NCBI GenBank assembly: GCA_013365325.1
Contig: JABVXV010000051.1
Span: 124,001-188,000 of the forward strand
Origin: Dipetalonema caudispina
Taxonomy: Eukaryota; Nematoda; Chromadorea; Rhabditida; Onchocercidae
Reading direction: 5' to 3'
Length of the DNA stretch: 64,000 nucleotides
The position numbers and the translations under genes are program-made. Positions 58,633 through 64,000 of this stretch are shown one piece after another (positions within the stretch are counted from its first letter, which is position 1; every line of letters begins with the position of its first letter). The notes under the pieces were generated by a model, which was not told where the DNA came from, did no database searches, and saw only the letters and a list, made by a program, of their open reading frames with translations.

Positions 58633-61145
58633 TCACATTTCCATAGCTCCTTTTAATAGTTCGGGTACTTTCGATGGCGTTGTATTTTCATCACTACTTG
58701 GAGGATCAGTTACTATATGTGGTAATTGATGCTTCACAATACCGCTATCTTGATCTGCCATTAACCTAAAATGTTATTTAATAGTTTTTATACTTAATTT
58801 TATGATTTTCAAAATTTTGTTTTCATTTTTTTTGTAAGTCTGTATTTTCTAAGTTATTTATTTGCCCTTTTTTTGTTACAGTTAAACTCGTTATAAAAAT
58901 TCTATTTTTCCCAAGGAAATTTTGATTACGGGATTTTTAATGAGGTAATTTATGATACATTAAGCTGAAAGGAACAGTGATCGTTATTGCAAGCCCTCAT
59001 TTTACAAATTTAAATTAGAAAACTGTTTGTTTGAAAATTTGTATGGGAAACATTGTCAACATTTTCTGAATTTTCTTCTGGAGATTGAAAATACTACACT
59101 CTCGCTATACATTTGCACAAATTCAATCAAGCAATCACTGCCAACTACTTTTTTCATCCCTTTAATTTAAAACCTTGCCAGGAATTAGTTGTTGCAATTT
59201 TTTGGAGAATTTTACGTTAAAGCAAAAAATGTGGAAAAATTTTTCTTTTAAAATAATTTTTCCTATAAAATGGCGTCATTTTCAGAGCATAGTACAATTT
59301 TTTTCTTTCTTTTTTTGTTCACGAAGATGGAAAGACGCTAAAAATAAGTTGAAAGAAAGCAGTTATAAGAGCTTAGGAAGAAAATTCCCATCTAATTAGT
59401 AAAAGGACATTTCACTTTTCTAAATAAAAGAGGGCAAGTGAAGGATAACCTAAATTATATTCTATTTTATTGAATTTCATTTTCATTTTGCTTTTGTTCC
59501 TTCATTTCCAGTCTTCCCCATCAAGTAATCAATCAATTGAAAAATTTTGAAGTAACTTGTCAACTCAAAAAACGGTATATTTTGGTTGACCGAAAATTGC
59601 AACGATTTATTACAAATTTAAATTCAACGAATATAAAATTAGATTTAAGGATTGCTTACCTTGTAGTTTGTTGAGCATGATTCATACCAACACTATGACG
59701 CATGAATGATGCAGGATTTCGGTGATAATTGCGACCTGAAATTGCTATCTTTTCATCATTTTCGATCACTCAAAGATTTTTAGATTTCATTTAAAAAGAG
59801 AACTTTATATAAGTAAGGCAAAAAAGTTAGCTAATAATATCATACAACAACGTGTTAATTGTATGAATAATAATGATGACTTAATTAAATCATAATATAA
59901 ATTATGTGATTATCTTAAATCTGAAATCAATTAAAGATAAATAGGAAATGTATAAAAAGAAGAGAACCTAAACCAAAACTTGACGTGACACCCTGCAATC
60001 CATCACTTCTTACAGATACCAAATCATCATTTTGAGTATGTTGTTGATCTCGATTTTCTGTCTAAAATTTTGATCAAAATCAATTAATTAGAAAATTTAT
60101 AAATAAAAAATAGAAGAAAGGTTATTTAGTACTAAGTATTTTATCCGAATGCAATGAAGTTATGGCCTTCTAATATCATTTCTATTGAAATTTTAGTCTA
60201 ACTATTAGCAATGATATCTAATTCATATATTATAGTGTCGTGGTATCATCATCATCATGTCATTAATATATCATTTTAATAATAATATATCGCATAATAT
60301 CGTAGCATCCTCATATCATGTTGTGGTATTTATATTTTGAACTTTAACGCTTTCTTCGCTACATTTTAGGAGATAATTTATTATTTCTATGAATACAAAA
60401 ACTCATCGATCGTTGGAATGATATTAAAATGTCATAAATTTAATTAAGTAAACGACAGATGATAGATGATTGGACGGGAAGATGAAGTAGTCGTAATTCT
60501 TATTATTAGCTTCCCATCTCTTTTCATCTTTTATTATTTCCCAAAGCAAAAATAAAAATTATTATTGCTTTAAAAAATACTACTCTTTTACTAGAAATCA
60601 TTACTTCCAATTTCTAACGAACGTTAGGCGAAATTTCATCATTGTATGTACAGATGGATACAATTATAAAGAATTGTTTAATTCATTATCAAATATAAAT
60701 TAAAAATTTTTCCTATTATGTAATAATACAAAATATTACCAATATATCATTGCTTATCATTAGTGATACGTATTAAGATATTACTGTATAGCGTCTCTAT
60801 ATAATCATAATACGGATATTAAGTATCATTCATTGCTAATCGAATCAATTTGTAATTGGATTAAATATGTTGAAAAGTAAAATTTAATATGTATAATGAA
60901 TAAGAATACAAATTGAATGGAATCGGATAAGGTATAAATAAGAAAATTGTTACCTTTACCTGAAAATCCCATCTTCCTCTTGTCCTTGAATTAACATTAT
61001 TAGCGCCACGTTGCCTTTGATTCCTCCTAACACAAAAGATAATTCCATATAATATCAATACAATATATCCCATAACTGTTAATGCTATAAAACATATTCG
61101 CATATCGTTGAGGTAGCGTGCCACATCGTGTAAATCATCCGCCAT
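58633..61145 (-). CDS. small single-pass membrane protein, unknown function
   Basis: Four exons: 61145-60960, 60061-59974 (or to 59968 with an alternative donor), 59735-59660 and 58765-58633. They give 160 aa, or 162 with the alternative donor, all in phase. A short N-terminal segment (MADDLHDVARYLNDMR) precedes one membrane segment at about residues 17-40 and the basic stop-transfer CVRRNQRQR, which predicts an outside N-terminus and a cytosolic tail of about 120 residues. The tail is hydrophilic and ends KVPELLKGAMEM. There is no cleaved signal peptide, and I do not recognise the family. A long polypyrimidine tract and TTTCAG end 22 bases before the ATG, consistent with trans-splicing. Consistent phases over four exons make it a likely real gene. 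Confidence 0.65.
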
Positions 61146-64000
61146 GCGAATAAATTTGTATGATTCGCTGAAAAAAAAAAAAAAATGAAAGTGTAAAATG
61201 CTATGCAATTATAATTATTTATGCAAAAGATAAAATTTGATAGATAAATTTATAATAAATTTTCTTTATCATATTCAAAAAAGAAATCTGAAACGTTTCA
61301 CTCTCATTATTAAAGTTTAAAAATTAATTTTAACAATATTTTTCCGTTGTAAAGTTTAATCAATTTTTTTGTTCACAAATTTTCTTTTTAGCATAATATT
61401 TATAGCATTTTAAGACAGAAATAAAACTTTCAACTAATTTTGGGTGAAATATAAGTATTCTAAGGTAAATGAATAATTCTCGTTCCTTTCCACTCCTAGG
61501 AATGGATGCCCACGAAGATGGGTAAATAAAAAATGAATGGAATTTATATCATTCTTATTCATGCATTATAGATGTTGTAAAAATTTTTAATACATTTTGA
61601 GAAAAATATAAATTTAATTTCATCAAACAGAAGAATATTCTTTTTTTTCCTTTCATTTTTAGGTAATTTTCTTCCATGTTTACCGTGTTTAATTTAATAT
61701 TGTTACTTATCGTCCGATAGATATATTGAATTTTAAGGACCAAATGAAAAACATTTCAAATTGTTCTAAATATGGTAGGTTTTAGAACCTACTAGAATTG
61801 TTCTAATTATGATAGGTTCTAAAATCTACCATGATTAGAACAATTTGAAATGTTTATCATTTTGATATCACTGTTCTCAAATACTATTTTCAGTAACAAT
61901 ACTAGTTTCTCAAATACTAGTTTTTGTTTTTGTTGGATTTTGGCATTCAAAGTTCTCTCATCTCGGTGTACCCTATGTAAAGTATTGTTAAGTAAAAAAT
62001 TATAGTAGTAATTTTTAAATCATTTATATTTTGTACTAAACAAATATTCGAATTAAAAATCTTTAATGTAATAGTATTTAAATAAATGCATATATTTCGT
62101 AATGATTCTTTCAAACTGTTTTATTGACATATAATATTACTTCACATATGTCATCAGTTACAAAAAATTCGAATAAGCTAAAGCAATTTTTTTTTAATCA
62201 AATTTTTTAGCAGAGCTTTAGGTTTTTATGCTCAGGAATAATAAGAAAAATATTTCTAAAAAAATTCAGAAAGTCTTGAAAAAAAAAAAAAAAAAAAAAA
62301 AGGTTATGTTTTATCTAAGTAAAAGAAATGAAATAACAAACCATTATCATTGTAAAAATATGATGCATTTGGTCTGGTTATTAAAAATTAATGTTTATTT
62401 AAATGATTAGCTATAAAAGTTTAAAAAATGAAAGGAAAATGTCAAGCATACAGGAATCAGTAAAAGAATGAAATGAAATGAAACTTTTTTCAATTGGCAA
62501 AAATGCTTTGAACAAATTATAAATATAATAAATATTAATATCAACAAAACTTGTTTACTTATCATAAAATGGTAATAGAAGAAGTAGAAAATAATAAATA
62601 ATAATATATTAGCATGAAGTTACAAAAAAACTTTTCCCTTCTAAATACTTCTTTTTTACTTTACCTAATTATTAACAACTCTCTCTCATAGAAAAATAAC
62701 AAGATATTTTGTATTACAACAATTTTGGTCTAAGATAAGGAATTATATTAAATATCATAAGTAAACAAATCCAATCGTGTACAATAGAAATGATAAATAC
62801 TTTCGTAATATATTTTCATTAAATAATTACATATAATTTGTATAAACGGTTGCTTCGAGTCTTTATATTTTGATTATGTACCTTTCATTTTAAGGTTTTA
62901 TATTCCAATTATTTATCATCTGTTTTAAGTCTATCTATTCACCATTGACATTATTATTGAAAAAATAGCCTCCCTTCTCCGTTTTCTTCTTCTTCCAGTT
63001 GTAAATTATCTAATTTGCTAAAATTGAATCATGTTAGTCCATAAAAATAAAAATTAATTAGCTAAAAAAATCAGCTGATTGTGTGAGCTAATTAATTAAG
63101 GGGTCTAGCTTGATGAAAGCTAAGCTTAGGTCAACTGTTATGAAAGTGAACGAATTCATTAGTTAGGGTATTCAATTTGCAATTTAAATTCATATCTGCT
63201 ATAATAGGATTAATGAATGAACGAATAAATGCCTAAATGATTTGAAACATTGTTAGTAAGAGTAAAGGATAAGAAAATTATGAATAGTTAAATAATTACT
63301 TGAACGATAACTGCAGGAATGACACAAATACTGTATTTTTAGATTATTTCTCGTCGATATTAAATTATTCTAATAAGTTACTAGGTTGAAATTAGTTTCG
63401 CTGTATTATTTTATCAAGTTTGTCGAATTAGATTATACAAGAGGTTAAATTGAATAAATAATTACCGATAACTAAGTAGTACTAAGAGCAATTTCGGATC
63501 TGATCACGACAAATTGTATTTGCAAATTTATATTATGCTCAACAAAGAATGATACAGAAAAGAAAACTGATGAATTAGCAAAACAAAAAAAAATCATTTA
63601 TATTAAGTGTTTGAAGCTTGAAAAAAATTTGGCTAAGATAAAAAAATTTCAATAACATAAAGAATTATTTTTTCGGATTAATTTTATTTTCTTATTCATA
63701 CAATTATAAAACTAATAGCTTATGCAAAAAGGTTACAAAATATATTGCTTATTGTTTGCTCGCATCACTTAGCTTATATCAAATTTCAACAAAAAATAAG
63801 CAAAAAAGAATTATTATTTTTAATATGTCACTTTACTGTTCAAAAATTTTACCATTGTAACAACTTCGACAAAAATTGTGAGAAATTTTTGAAAAAATAA
63901 TAAAGCAAATTATTGTTGTTTTTTTCTTTCGAAGTCAATCAGTATTGAATTGATATGCTAATCAAATCTAATAAAAATGATTTGTCACAACTTAAAACAA
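61146..64000. other. gene-free end of window, about 2.9 kb
   Basis: No gene recognised. It contains a 107-bp palindrome near 61.8 kb (listed separately) and a 23-base A run at 62279-62301. It includes the promoter side of the preceding minus-strand gene. Confidence 0.4.
61749..61855. repeat. 107-bp imperfect palindrome
   Basis: The outer 20 bases (61749-61768) pair perfectly with 61836-61855. Inward the arms stay complementary for about 20 more bases with three mismatches, then become loose near the centre at about 61802. It could extrude as a cruciform or, if transcribed, form a hairpin. Confidence 0.8.

Noticed and set aside
62279..62301. 23-base A run, possible retrocopy tail
   Set aside because: No upstream intronless gene copy or target-site duplication was seen. 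It is probably a simple homopolymer.

Overview
The window looks like nuclear DNA of a spirurid, probably filarial, nematode. It is strongly AT-rich and its genes are broken into many short exons with GT..AG introns and TTTCAG-type acceptors. Several start codons lie a few bases after a strong acceptor with no visible upstream coding exon, as expected for spliced-leader trans-splicing. The assignment to filariae is an inference from this architecture and from protein resemblance; I could not run a search. All gene models were assembled by hand from reading frames, splice signals and phase, and every exon junction was checked for frame except where an entry says otherwise.

Layout. 0.7-4.4 kb (-): a two-finger C2HC zinc-finger protein (ZC2HC1 family). 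7.1-10.9 kb (-): phosphoglycerate kinase, complete, 415 aa in 10 exons. 13.5-19.2 kb (-): ATP-dependent 6-phosphofructokinase, complete, 816 aa in 14 exons. 20.5-22.7 kb (-): mitochondrial ribosomal protein S28. 23.1-24.5 kb (+), divergent from the last: a small metallo-beta-lactamase protein of the MBLAC1 type. 27.9-38.0 kb (+): a 26-exon activated-CDC42-kinase (ACK) tyrosine kinase with SAM-like, kinase, SH3, CRIB and UBA parts, best matching the nematode SID-3 type. 41.4-42.0 kb (+): a 96-aa single-pass membrane protein. 43.5-52.4 kb (-): a receptor-like tyrosine kinase whose kinase domain carries HRN in place of HRD and DFA in place of DFG, so probably a pseudokinase. 58.6-61.1 kb (-): a 160-aa single-pass membrane protein. 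The rest is gene-poor AT-rich DNA with microsatellites, minisatellites and two long palindromes.

Functional themes. Two glycolytic enzymes (PFK, the committed step, and PGK, an ATP-producing step) lie next to each other on one strand with a mitochondrial ribosomal protein gene just upstream. The other half holds two tyrosine-kinase-like signalling genes and two orphan small membrane proteins.

The points most worth a second look are a 106-bp near-perfect palindrome inside an ACK intron (51-bp arms, 49 paired, 4-base loop), a decayed copy of the neighbouring ACK exon, the predicted receptor pseudokinase with a cysteine-free ectodomain, and the PFK/PGK linkage.
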